DNA from: Ulota crispa
Lineage: Eukaryota > Streptophyta > Bryopsida > Orthotrichales > Orthotrichaceae
DNA length: 64,000 nucleotides
Reading direction: 5' to 3'
Assembly: GCA_963920765.1 (NCBI GenBank)
Contig: OY987242.1
Coordinates: 3,870,789 to 3,934,788, forward strand
The notes beneath the pieces are model-generated. The model was given only the letters and a program-made list of their open reading frames with translations, did not search any database and was not told where the DNA came from. The position numbers and the translations under genes are program-made. Positions 53,403 to 64,000 of this stretch are shown here, one piece after another. Every line of letters starts with the position of its first letter. Within the stretch, counting starts at the first letter, position 1.

Positions 53403-54215
53403 GGGGAAATTACAAATGGGAATTGATATGCGTACCACACCTTCTTGACTATCCCACCACACCCCGAGGTAAATTTTAGATTTCTACCATCAAAAAACTA
53501 ATTTGAGAATTTGGAATTCAGATTTGGACTTAAAGACCATGATTTTGTTTAGAATCACAAAAAATTATAATTGAACAACACCCAATAAAAACGCTTATCT
53601 TTTTTATAAACAAAAGTAAAAATAATACTTTTCTCCCAAGCTAAGCTTTTTCATTGGGTGTTGTGCAATTATAACATGTTTTTATGGTTCTTGACAAAAT
53701 CACGGTCTATGAGTCCAAATTTGAATTTCAAATTCTTAAATTCAGGTTTTTGATGGTAGAAATCTAAAATTTACCCTAGGGTGTGGTGGGATAGTCAAGA
53801 AGGTGTGGTACGCATATGAATTCCCATTACAAATAGGGGCATGAAAATGTAAAATAATACAGAAAGAGGTGCATTTTCAAAATAATTACAAATGGAAGCA
53901 CAATTTCAAAAAAAATGTAATTTTTTGTAATTTTTTTTGGTTTGGACATTTGTTGATTTAGATACATCACACTAATTGTTAGCTAACTTCCAAAAAATTA
54001 AAAAGTTTCCAAAATTTGCCATACCTTTACTAAAATTTCTTTATTTAGGCTTGATTTGGAGAGACCTTCAAGTTTTTTGGAATGAGCTAAGATTTGTGAT
54101 ATATCTAAATCAACCAATATCTAAACCAGAATAATTACAAAAATTACAATTTTTTGAAATTGTGCCCCTGTTTTTAATATTTTACTTTGTTTATGGCCCT
54201 ATTTGTAATTTTCCC
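53403..54215. mobile_element. ATAGGGGCA-type MITE, interrupted by another MITE (copy 1)
   Basis: Ends GGGGAAATTACAAAT... and the inverse GCCCTATTTGTAATTTTCCC. Removing the insert at 53418-53825 and one copy of its 9-bp duplication leaves about 396 bp, close to the 404-bp intact relative at 58207-58610, and restores the family sequence ATTACAAATAGGGGCATGAA. Arms contain repeated ACAAATAGGGGCA-like blocks. No coding capacity. Confidence 0.85.
53418..53825. mobile_element. 408-bp MITE with 9-bp duplication, nested (copy 1)
   Basis: Starts GGGAATTGATATGCGTACCA and ends with the inverse; identical ATTACAAAT lies on both sides (53409-53417, 53826-53834). Almost the whole element is an inverted repeat, with arms of about 200 bp meeting near 53620. 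Relative at 60707-61120. Long TIRs with a 9-bp duplication fit Mutator-like MITEs; that class assignment is inference. Confidence 0.9.
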
Positions 54216-54610
54216 TCATTTATCTTACTTTATATTAACAACCTTTGTATTTCCTTTAACAAATTGCATTTACATTGCGTATTAAAAATAAGATATTTTT
54301 TAAATGATTTGGACCCAAAACCATATGAATTGACTTGCTTTGATAATCATGTGCAATGGCAATTTGGCCTAAATGTTTGATTGTAAGGATGTTGTTTTTT
54401 TTTACATGTTTTTGGTTTTGCAACAAAAGATACAAATATCTATAAATAAATAAAAAAACAATCTAGTTCATAATGATATAACTTGATCATAACTGACAAC
54501 AAGTCAGTTTGGTTATAGTTATGACTAAGCAAAATGAAATCTTTATGTAATTAATACAATAATGATAAAGGTCAAATTTGAATCACTTGCAAGTCGCAAT
54601 CAAACCCTAA

Positions 54611-55091
54611 GAGCATCTCCACCGGTTGGCCAGTAGAATGACACGCCATATGGCTCAACTCGGCCCCTTCATGGAGAATTAGCTCATTATATAATTCTTG
54701 TGTCCACCGGATTAAGAGGACGCGTTACAATGTTTGGAATTAAAAGCTATGCCAAGAATAGTTGCAATTTATGGATGCTCTAGGCATCTTTGCCATTGCA
54801 GCATGGGATGCTCTAGGCATTTTTGCTGGTCAATAGTTTAGACTGTAGAGAATTGATGGCAAATAAATTGAGGCCTCACCAATCATCAAGGCAATAAATA
54901 AAAGTGTCAAAGCCACAATTCAAGCACGCTACAAATGAAAATTACCACAACAGCTAAGAGTGCCTAGAGCCTTTTTTGACGTGGTTGGGCAAAAATTTGC
55001 CATCACTGTGTCAATGTTGGACACTCTAAAATCAGAAACAATGCTAAGGCCACGAAAAATGACAAGCCTGAGCCAACTGGTGGAAATGCTC
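54611..55091. mobile_element. Tourist/Harbinger-like MITE
   Basis: Begins GAGCATCTCCACCGGTTGGC and ends with the inverse (GCCAACTGGTGGAAATGCTC), flanked by TAA at 54608-54610 and 55092-55094. A TAA/TTA duplication with a GAGCATCTCCA terminus is what PIF/Harbinger-derived plant MITEs show. Length 481 bp, no coding capacity. Confidence 0.85.
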
Positions 55092-57010
55092 TAACATAAC
55101 TTATAGTGTATTTCCAAAAGCTCATTAACAGAATCATGTGTACGGTCAATTGTTTTATTTTAAATTGAAACAATCCTTATATATTTAATTAAAATAAATT
55201 CTACAAAACAGTTCATCAATGAATTGACATTTATGTAAAAGCAAATTAAATATTATCCACAATGCCAAATTTTGTCATGTAACAAGTATCAGCAACTTTT
55301 TTTTACACAGGTATTTTTTAAATACATGAAAAGTTTATATAAAATTATTGAAGTGTCCTACCTTCCATTAATTCTTAAGCGTTGCGGACTTGTGGGGGTC
55401 ACTATGAATATAAAGGCCCCCCGTGTATGAATGGGGACGTTTTTTGTCCTTGTGGTCCTTTAGGTATTCCTACAAGGGAAAATGTCCAAAAAGACAAAAA
55501 TATGTCCAAATCAACATGGCTAAATCTACAAAAATTATTTGATTTGATAGTCTTTTTGTCATTTTGAACACATTTAGTCAATTTGGACATGTTAGTTAGG
55601 ACGCAATTTCTTGTAACGCGCTTGATTACAAAGAAATCATGGTTGAATTTACAAAAAGGTTGACAAAATTTATGACCTAATCTAAAGTATACTGTAGATT
55701 AAGTCACAATCTTTATCAAATTTTCTGTAGATTCAACCATAGTTTCCTTGTTTAATTATCTTTATAAATTCAAAATTGTGTTTAATTATTTTCTCACACA
55801 TGGACAAACTTTAAATCATAGAACCTTTTAAAGTTTGAATAGTGAACTTAAAATTATCTAGATGTACATAGAAATTTACTATTCAAAGTTAGAATTTGAA
55901 ATGACTGATTGAGTATTTTTGATGGTTGGAAATCTAACGGTGAATTTAATGTCTTATACTAATGTGTAGATGATTAGATGTAGAACCTTTGATCGTTACA
56001 ATTTTATATTGAATTTTCATAAGAAATTATACTGAAAATTTTAAATTTTTTAAAATTTGAATTGTTTTAGAGCATTTTAATTTTTTGAAAGTTTGTTTTA
56101 GCATTGAAAAGTGTGTTTTAAGAAAGAAAATTTGACAAGTTAAAGAGTATGTAAGAAAGCCTTCATATAAAAAAATCCAAGGGTAATAAGTTGTTTAGAA
56201 AGTATGTAATAACAAGCTTTTCAGAAGGATTTGAAAGTTAAAGAATTGTTAGAAAGTAAGTTGTGTGTAAGGAGAGCAGGTCTTAACCCTTAAATTTTCT
56301 TGCAATCCAAAATGGGTTGCAGGATTTTTAGCGTGGCTATTTATGAACTTAGGAATGTCAAGAGTCACTTGAACTTTGGCTCATTTGAAAGAGAAACAAG
56401 TTAGCTATGTAGGGGTGTTTTTAAATTTAGAAGAAGAGTCACCATTGAATTTACAAAATTTTTCAAACCATGGGCGGTCTTGGAGTTGTAGTGTTAAATT
56501 TTGGCCCTAGATTTGTGAAAGTTTTCTATTTTACTCACAATTTTTGAAGTTTAAAGATGAAATGGCCACTATTGCAAGACCATATTCTCACTCATTTTTT
56601 ACCCTAAAAATATAAGATTTGTTTCTATGCATGTGGAACTTGATTATCTTGAGAATGAGAGTAAGATACCAACTTTTTAAAATGTTATGTGTCCAAAAGA
56701 GCCAATCAAAGCACAATTTCAACTACTCTAAAGATTGGTTTCCTTGTAGTATCCTTCACAATTTTGCTATAATCTTCCAAAATAACCCTTGGATTGAAAC
56801 CAAACTTTGTAGAGATGATAAGGACTTGGCTTTCTACAAGATCTTATAGTTACTTTGGCCTGAAAATGACTCATTGTTCTTTAAGCTTCACCTTTTCATA
56901 ACTTACAAAATTGAGGTCCAAAACACCTTCAAAATGGCTGAAAATTTTAAAGGTTAAAATGCAGTAAGTTAATTCTCCAACGTACTACTAAAGTGCAAGT
57001 GTTTTTATTT
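55092..57010. other. AT-rich intergenic DNA with a hairpin
   Basis: No gene is supported. An imperfect inverted repeat at about 55633-55752 pairs ATGGTTGAATTTACA-type sequence with its inverse (GTAGATTCAACCAT) around a GTATACTGTAGATTA centre; it could be a very short MITE. Dispersed GTCCAAAAAGACAAAA phrases near 55480-55560 resemble those at 7130-7200. Confidence 0.4.
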
Positions 57011-57929
57011 TTAACCCCTAAAGGACCAAGAAACGTTTTCACCAAAAACTCTTCAAAAATGCCATTTTTAGAGCATCAACCAAATTTGAAATCAAAAACA
57101 TTTTTATGCATATGTAACCATAGGATCCTATAGTAAGATAATTTTAAAATACTTGGAAAAAATTTCAATATTTTCCATTGCGTGGGTTGGAAGATACAAT
57201 GGTTTAGGTATTCAAAAACGCTTAGTGAAAATCGGGCAGCTACCCTTCAGAAGGTGAAATTCCTAAGGAAAAAGGCCGTGTCAGTGGTGCTTTTCTAGAT
57301 TACTTATCCCACCTAAGTAGGGTACATGTCAAAAAAGTTTCAAATCATTTGGAATTATACAACATAAGGGAAAAAATAGTAAGTGAAAAAAAGTATAGAA
57401 TGATTCAAAACACTAAGTTGTTGAGAATTTAATTATGGAAATGAAAATGCCAGTCCCAATGGTTGGAATGATATAATTAACAATTTGCATCCTTGGGCTC
57501 TATTTTTTTTTCCAAAATAATGAAAAATGAGTAAAATAAATGACTGCAAAGTTTATTTTAGAGTAGAGACTCCATACCTACCTGCAAACAAAAACTCCTC
57601 ATAATTTTTATTTCATTGATAAAACGAAATGATTCAAAGCTTTCCACATTCACATAAATCTCCTAAACCAATTTTAAATCTTAATTTTTTGAAAAAAGCA
57701 ATTTTTTTAAATTTGCCCAAGTTGCCCGCTAAGTGAAAAAAACAACACATTAGGCCATATCTTCTTGTTCATACTTTCAAATGCCATGAAATTTAGTGCA
57801 TATGAAAGGTAAACCTTATTCCCACATTCTATTTCAGCCTAACATATGAAAACCTCCAGTCACAGGTACCTGCCCAAAATTGCTATGTTGCTAAAAAAAA
57901 AAAAAGAGGCTTATTTCTTTAGGGGTTAA
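57011..57929. mobile_element. TTAA-flanked MITE (copy 2)
   Basis: Starts TTAACCCCTAAAGGACCAAG and ends with the inverse of TTAACCCCTAAAGAAATAAG. The right half shares blocks with the element at 1596-2320 (ACCTACCTGCAAAC, then ATGATTCAAAGCTTTCCACA). At 919 bp it is longer and less symmetrical. No recognised coding sequence. Confidence 0.75.
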
Positions 57930-58206
57930 TGAAGCTAATTTGATTACTTAAAATTCTATAATTTTTGAAGTATCAGAATGATACATTTTTAACTTTCAAG
58001 TCAAGTGTTGGTTCAATAATCAAAATATGAAATGGCTTTAGTACAAAAAGAATGTCACCTACAATTAATAGAGTTTGCACAATAGTTTGTGTTGAACACT
58101 TATCTAAAATGCTAAATGTGTTGCTTATTTAAATTTCTAAGTTTGAAATAAAGACATTCTATGTTTTTAATTATGATGTAAATTCTTTGTGTTAATTCAA
58201 AAAAAA

Positions 58207-58610
58207 GGGGAAATTACAAATAGGGGCATGAAAATGTAAAATATTACAGATAGGGGCACAATTTTTTTTTAAATTGTAAATTTTTGTAATTTTTTTTTTG
58301 GTTTAGATATTAATTGATTTATACACATCACACAAAATTTTAGCTCATTCCAAAAAAATTAAAGGTCTCTCCAAATCAAGCTTAAATAAAGAAATTTTAG
58401 TAAAAGGGATGACAGTTTTTGGAAACTTTTAATTATTTTGGAAGTTAGCTAACATTTAATGTGATGTATCTAAATCAACAATGTCCTAACCAAAAAAATT
58501 ACAAAAAATTACAATTTTTTTTAAAATTGTGCCCCCATTTGAATTTTTTTTGAAAATGCACCCCTATCTGTAATATTTTACGTTTTCATGCCCCTATTTG
58601 TAATTTCCCC
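58207..58610. mobile_element. ATAGGGGCA-type MITE (copy 2, uninterrupted)
   Basis: Starts GGGGAAATTACAAATAGGGG and ends with the inverse over about 50 bases. Each TIR holds two blocks, ATTACAAATAGGGGCA and ATTACAGATAGGGGCA. The flanks are A-rich, so the duplication cannot be read. It is the intact comparator for the nested element at 53403-54215. Confidence 0.88.
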
Positions 58611-59089
58611 AAAACAATTGTGCAATGACTTTGCCTATACCAAAATAACGCCTACACTAAATGGCGTTGACAAATTGATGTATATTATAAATTCTTTGAA
58701 GATGCTATTTATATTATGTATTTTGATTTGGTATTTTGAAATAAAGTCGTTGTGTATATTCAATCTAGATTTTATGTACGTATTTGGAGTATTAAATGTG
58801 AATTCAAATATGAAGATACTAGATGATACCAGTCGTTTCGATGGGATGGCAAACTCAAAGAAACGAACTTGAGAATTTTAAACAAACTCAAAAGTATGTG
58901 AATTTATCCATGATTGGGATTTTAAAATGTACATATGGAACTATTTGTTGCGTAAAATATGTATTCATCTGCAACACATCATGCAAAATTGAAGCTGACA
59001 TTCAAGTCTTTATTATGATATAAATGAAAGCCAATCATAACATTAACTTGAATAATTAATGTGTCAAATGACACAAATATTACTAAACA

Positions 59090-59338
59090 TTAATTCTTGA
59101 GCGCCTAGTCCATATTCATCAAAATTTAAACCCATTCACACTCAATTTAACTTAATTGTCATCACAAACAAGATTCACAAAATCTAACCGTATTGCATGG
59201 TAGGTGAGACAAGTTCCAAAGTATAAGGAAAAGGATAAATGGTTTGACCGTACCAATAGAAAGATTATAACAAGTCAAACAAGAAATTTTTCATTTCTGA
59301 GTGCCCCATTTTGAGGTCCTTGGGCGCTTAGGGGTTAA
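59090..59338. mobile_element. TTAA-flanked MITE (short, diverged)
   Basis: Starts TTAATTCTTGAGCGCCTAGT and ends with the inverse of TTAACCCCTAAGCGCCCAAG. The shared GCGCC block matches the nested element at 38658. 249 bp, no coding sequence. Confidence 0.6.
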
Positions 59339-59854
59339 GGGTGCCAATCAAGTATACCAAGAGTTTGATATGTGTTGGTTCCCTTACACAAACTATTCAA
59401 CTCTTCTAATGTCAAAAATGCACGCATCATTTCAGCTTCCTTGTTTTGAAGAGGTATTAATGGTGTCTCTCTAACTACCAAGTAGTAATAGTAAAAGTAA
59501 AAGGATTGCAGTAAAAGGATTGCCAATGAACCAAATCGTATTTTTTTTAAATAGATAGATATAATAGAATCGAACACTAGTAAAACCTCATTTACACTAA
59601 ATAGTGCTGATTAATTTGTGTTCAAGACACATTGAAAAGAACAAGTACTCTGCATATTCTAATTTAGTAATTCAAAATAAAGTCATTACATGTTTTCAAT
59701 TTGGAATCTAACAACTACTTATTTATTTAGGAATAAAAACACGTAAGGACTTTGAGACTACAAAAATGTCACCTACATTGAGTGGTGTTGGCAAGGGATG
59801 AATGTTAAAAACTCATTTAAAAGTTGCTTAGACATTGTGTTTTGTTTTGGTCTT

Positions 59855-60507
59855 TTAGCCCCTAAATGCCCAAGTGACCAAATTTGGGTGTTTATAAAAC
59901 TTTGAGGATGAATAAAACCTTGTCAAATCATTATTTTTTAAATTTTTTTTGTAATATAAGGATTTTTGAAGTCTATTTTCAACGTTAAAAATTTGATTTT
60001 GAAAATGAAAGTTGATGATTTTTAGACTCAAGATTTTGGACAAGGGTGTCCACTACAATCTTAAGTTTTCTACTGTTGGAAGAACTTGAAAATGAGCCTC
60101 AAATACACTAGAGCTTGGAGAAAAATCCACATTCAAAATCCATTTAAAAATAAATAAAGGAATAGATTTTGAAAGCCGTAAATTGATTAAATGTAGACAT
60201 GTAATGACCTTAAACCTCATATTTTTTTGGTCACCAACTTTTAAGATTTGACATGTGGAAAGAGGATTGGAAAACTTCAAGTCACTTTTACAACTTTAAC
60301 ACCCTCTTGTTCAAACATTATAATTTTTCAAACCATAAGTGATATTATTGTGATTTCTTTTGCAATGTGATTTCTAACATGTTTATTTTAGATTTGTATA
60401 GTTACAATTGAAAAAATCTTGATGAAATTTATGAAAAGGTTGGTTGATTGTTTAGTTTCATGGAAGTTCCAAGAAGCTCATAAAGGCCTTGGACATTTAG
60501 GGGTTGA
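59855..60507. mobile_element. TTAA-family MITE with altered target sites
   Basis: The ends CCCCTAAATGCCCAAG and the inverse of CCCCTAAATGTCCAAG are a near-perfect TIR. The flanking tetramers are TTAG and TTGA, each one change from TTAA. The interior arms are partly inverted (AAATTTGATTTTGAAAATGA and similar blocks). 653 bp. Confidence 0.65.
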
Positions 60508-60706
60508 AGAAGCACAACCTTTGCATAATTTCAATTTAAATCCTATGTACCATATATGTAGTTTTTCAAATATTTTTTTCTAATTTTAGAAATGCTTAAA
60601 ATAAAAATGATAAATTTGCATTGGCTTTTTTTAATGGTATATTGAAAAAAAAGCCAAAGAGTAGAAAGGGATCTAAAAAGCAATCAATATTGATAAGCAA
60701 TGATAA

Positions 60707-61120
60707 GGGGATTGATATGTCTACTACACACTTTCATCTATTCTACCACACCCTTGGGGTAAATTTTAGATTTCTACCATCAAATAGTTGAATTTGAGAA
60801 TTTAGAATTCAGATTTGGATTTAGAGACCTTGATATTGTCTAGAACCATACAAAAAAAGGTTGTAATTGAACAGCACCCAATGAAAATGCTTAGCTTGGG
60901 GGAAAATAATTACTTTTACTTTTGTTTATAAAAAAAAGATAAGATTTTTTATTGGGTATTGTTCAATTAGAACCTTTTTATGACTCTAAATTTAATCACG
61001 GTATTTAAATACAAATTTGAATTCCAAATTCTCAAATTCCGCTTTTGATGGTAGAAATCTAAAATTTACCCTAAAGGTGTGATAGAATAGCTGAAAGGGT
61101 GTGATAGACATATCAATCCC
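60707..61120. mobile_element. MITE with 9-bp duplication (copy 2)
   Basis: Starts GGGGATTGATATGTCTACTA and ends with the inverse ATCAATCCC. Flanks CAATGATAA and CAAAGATAA agree at 8 of 9. Arms share GGTAAATTTTAGATTTCTAC and the AACAGCACCCAATGAAAA block with 53418-53825. More diverged than copy 1. Confidence 0.82.
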
Positions 61121-61129
61121 CAAAGATAA

Positions 61130-61994
61130 TAATATGTTTAAAAATGATTTTGTTCATAACTTTAAAAAATTAGTGAAAACAAGCAAAGATGGTTTAACAT
61201 TTCAAAATTTATTGTAGTATATACATTAATTGTTTTTATTGGCCTAATCCCATGTAATTTTATCTTTTTGTGAAGTGTGAACTACGTGTGACACTTGAAA
61301 ATATAATACGAATGCATTGACTAACATTCATATGATTGTTTGTAGGAAGTTTTATTTTGGTGCTATGAGAAAAGAAGTAATATGAGAAGTACAATAAAGA
61401 AGGATATAGCTTTTGAAATTTTTCCTATTTTCAAAAACAATTCTCAAAGTTTAAAACCAAAAAAACTATCGATTGAAAAAAGTTTTGTGTAAGTTAGAAC
61501 ATGAAGTCGAGCATGGAATGCATATTGATGTTTTTAGATTTTTATGGAAGCTCACAAAGGTGGGATAATTATGTTTGTGATTTTGTTAATAATTGAAACA
61601 TACTTAACGAGAAGAAGTAATGAATTTCACAAACACATGAACATAATTTTCAAAGCACTTAAAGTCCAAACATGCAAGCTTATGTTTCGAGTATTCATGT
61701 TTTGGCGTATTTATAAATGGCTATGTTTCAATAGTTAAGATGTGTACGTGTGCATAGTAATAAATCTTGTGATTTGACAACACATATACAAGGAATTCAA
61801 TTATCAACCTATAAATGCACAACATGTGATAAGCATTAATTGCAAAGAATGTATCCACTTAACACATGGTGCTTTTAGTGCCAACACAAAGGCTTCAATA
61901 AGTTAGTATTATAAGCATATTCAAAGTTTGGGATAATTCATATCTTTACAATAAAAAAACATTGAATTGTGCAATAGTTTCAAAACCATTCTCT
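61130..61994. other. AT-rich spacer
   Basis: No gene or element recognised. A 64-codon open frame at 61544-61738 has no domain. Confidence 0.4.
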
Positions 61995-62875
61995 TTAACT
62001 TCTGAAGGACCAACTATCCCCCAAGGGGACAAATGGATTTTAGGCATGTACCTATAGCTAAAATACTTTGTGTTATTTTTTAAAACTTTTATTGAAAGTG
62101 GGGAATTCAAAAATCTACGTGGGCATTTAACTTTTTCTTCATTTGGACATTTGACAAAGAAGTTATCAAGAATTTTCCAAAATTAGGGAAGAAGGGGTAA
62201 TTTGGGCAAGGCCTCTTCTTTGTAAGTGGATATTGACTCCAAAGAGGTTGAGCCCTTCTAGGCACAAGGTGTGGACACTTGAGCAAAGGGGAGTGGAGTG
62301 CAAGGTAGCCATCTTGAGGGACTCCCAAACCTCCATTCCTTTTGCCCCTTGTAAAATTGGTGCTTTAATTTTTGAGCAGCTTGAGTAATTGTTTTTTGAT
62401 CCATTTTCTTTCAAGTTGTAGTAGATTAAGATTCCTTGGTTTTTACCGTTTGGATCAAAATAATTCAGATTTCTGAATTTTACACAAATCCTCCAATTTT
62501 GCCTAGTTTACTTGCAAAATTCATGACCTTGCATTCAAATTTTTTTTAAAGTATGCTACACACCTCCAATTCATTTGCAAATTCTCCAATACATACCCAA
62601 CTTGGTCTTCTACATGGAGAAACTAAACATCAACTTTGTGTAAAACAATTTTTTTGCTATAAGAGTGGTTAAAGGATTTTGAAATTTTTGGATAGGAAGA
62701 GAATTTTTTTTCTTCACTTTACATGTCAATACCTCACTCTTTTTTATCTAAAATAAGCTGAATTTTTCCCACAAGTACCTCCCAAAATCTAGGACAAGAC
62801 CTTATGGTTGGATTTTAGTTTAGTTTTTTTTTCCTACCTTTACAAAAAAAAAGGGCTTGGTCCTTTAGGGGTTAA
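61995..62875. mobile_element. TTAA-flanked MITE (copy 3)
   Basis: Starts TTAACTTCTGAAGGACCAAC and ends with the inverse of TTAACCCCTAAAGGACCAAG. The left arm matches 1596-2320 block by block (CCAAGGGGACAAATGG, GGGGAATTCAAAAATCTACG, GTGGGCAT, GACAAAGAAGTT). 881 bp; the right arm is less symmetrical. No recognised coding sequence. Confidence 0.75.
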
Positions 62876-63866
62876 GAGTTTCTACAATGTTAAGTGCAAG
62901 TTGTAATTGTGCTAAAGTCCAAAAGTACATCTTATTTCATACCTTAGTTTCTTGACGTTTTCTTCAGCTTTGGATTTCGTGCTTCAAACTTTCACGATTG
63001 CAATATAGAATTTAACCATCTAGGGAAAAAGCCAATATCCAATTCTTTCTCCAAGTTAATTATTACAATATGCATCTCGCTAGAATTTGAGTTCAATATT
63101 TTTGGGCAAACCTATTGATTCCTTTAGTATACATCAGGTTAGGAGATTGAATAGGGACCATAAGGGTATAAGTCCCAAACAATCACTTATATGGCATTCA
63201 AAGAACATCTAACATTCAAGAGTTGAAAAAATACAACTTTTCTCCAATACCATGTGAAAAGTAATTACATACACCTCACCATCACTGAACAACATTAATT
63301 GAAACCTTTCCCACAAAACAAGAAAAGGTCTCATATTAAAAACTGTACAACACATCCAAAGTTACATAACCCCTCTACATATCTTTTGTCACATCACCCT
63401 CTCTTGTCACTTTCATTGCCACATGTGGCATATGACGACTAGAAAAAGGGATAGTGATAAAGAGAGGGATAACACTTGAGAGTCATAACCTTCTCTTCCA
63501 CTCACTTTTTGGAAGTGAATTGTAATCGGATGGTCTTGATCTAGTTTGCTAGAGATGGTTATGTCCCATAATAGGCTTGCCGCTCTATGACTTGACCAGT
63601 TATGAACCACATAAACCTACTGTACAAAGACGTTCACTTCAATTCTTTGAAATGCAAGGTATGCTATGAAACACCTCCTACTCATAAACCATCAGTTCAA
63701 AAGCTCAACAGCTAATGGAGAATTTCGCCGCTTTACCTTGCAACACGGAGTAGCCAATCTGCAGCTCAAAATTTACAGAAGGCCGTATGTACTCATTTGA
63801 CTCAACGCTCAAATTTTTCGCATGCCAAGAAATAAGCTTGAGAATTAAAAACCTGAAAATTACTTG
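62876..63866. other. AT-rich spacer and possible 3' flank of edge gene
   Basis: No gene is supported. The right-hand few hundred bases may include the 3' UTR of the minus-strand gene whose last coding exon appears to end at 63867. Confidence 0.4.
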
Positions 63867-63904
63867 TCAATCCTCCTTGTCCAAGTCATCTTCGTCTTCT
63901 GAGT
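63867..63904 (-). CDS. Probable last coding exon of a gene cut by the right edge
   Basis: On the minus strand a TTATTTCCAG acceptor is followed by two bases and then codons for SEDEDDLDKED and a TGA stop. Short acidic C-terminal tails like this are common in chaperone, chromatin and translation proteins; the family cannot be named from 11 residues. The rest of the gene would lie beyond 64000, with intron sequence from 63905. The call rests on the splice consensus, the acidic codon pattern and GC content above the surroundings. Confidence 0.4.
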
Positions 63905-64000
63905 CTGGAAATAACAAAACACAATTGTGAAAAGCCATGTCTAAATGGGAAAGTTCTAAATCCCCCCAGTTATTTGCTAAAATGAACTCATTTGGGAAGA

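Overview
This window comes from a land-plant nuclear genome. The genes have many short exons with GT-AG introns, and their products are plant families: an alpha-expansin, a plastid-type carotenoid-desaturase-like flavoprotein, a phytepsin with a saposin-like insert, a plant DHHC S-acyltransferase and a V-ATPase c'' subunit. Exons are clearly more GC-rich than the AT-rich non-coding DNA. Gene content alone does not fix the lineage. A seedless plant (bryophyte, lycophyte or fern) is possible, but I cannot show it.

Layout. 1-4.3 kb: non-coding, with one long palindromic TTAA-flanked element. 4.35-6.47 kb (+): alpha-expansin, 3 exons, 254 aa. 6.5-11 kb: non-coding, with a MITE carrying further insertions. 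11.08-17.72 kb (-): FAD-dependent desaturase-like enzyme, 13 exons, 574 aa. 17.7-19.7 kb: a divergent intergenic region full of minisatellites. 19.72-25.39 kb (+): phytepsin, 13 exons, 504 aa. 26.94-33.47 kb (-): DHHC protein S-acyltransferase, 10 exons, 707 aa, convergent with the phytepsin. 36.6-38.18 kb (-): V-ATPase c'' subunit, 4 exons, 178 aa. 38.5-63.8 kb: an AT-rich gene desert made largely of MITEs and unrecognised sequence. The extreme right edge probably holds the last exon of another minus-strand gene. All five complete models close with consistent splice phases and family-like lengths. They were built by eye from splice consensus and family knowledge.

The genes do not form a pathway. 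The unusual content is the mobile-element landscape. At least five kinds of non-autonomous DNA elements can be bounded by terminal inverted repeats (TIRs) and target-site duplications (TSDs): (i) a TTAA-flanked superfamily with ends like TTAACCCCTAAAGGACCAAG, at least seven and probably nine members including a 68-bp one; (ii) elements with TIRs built of repeated ATACCCCT-like blocks and 8-9-bp TSDs, several inside introns; (iii) a pair with 9-bp TSDs, one nested inside another MITE so that the pre-insertion site can be read exactly; (iv) Stowaway-like elements (TA TSD); (v) a Tourist/Harbinger-like element (TAA TSD). Three of the first four phytepsin introns carry a different MITE. No transposase gene, LTR element or virus-like element was recognised.
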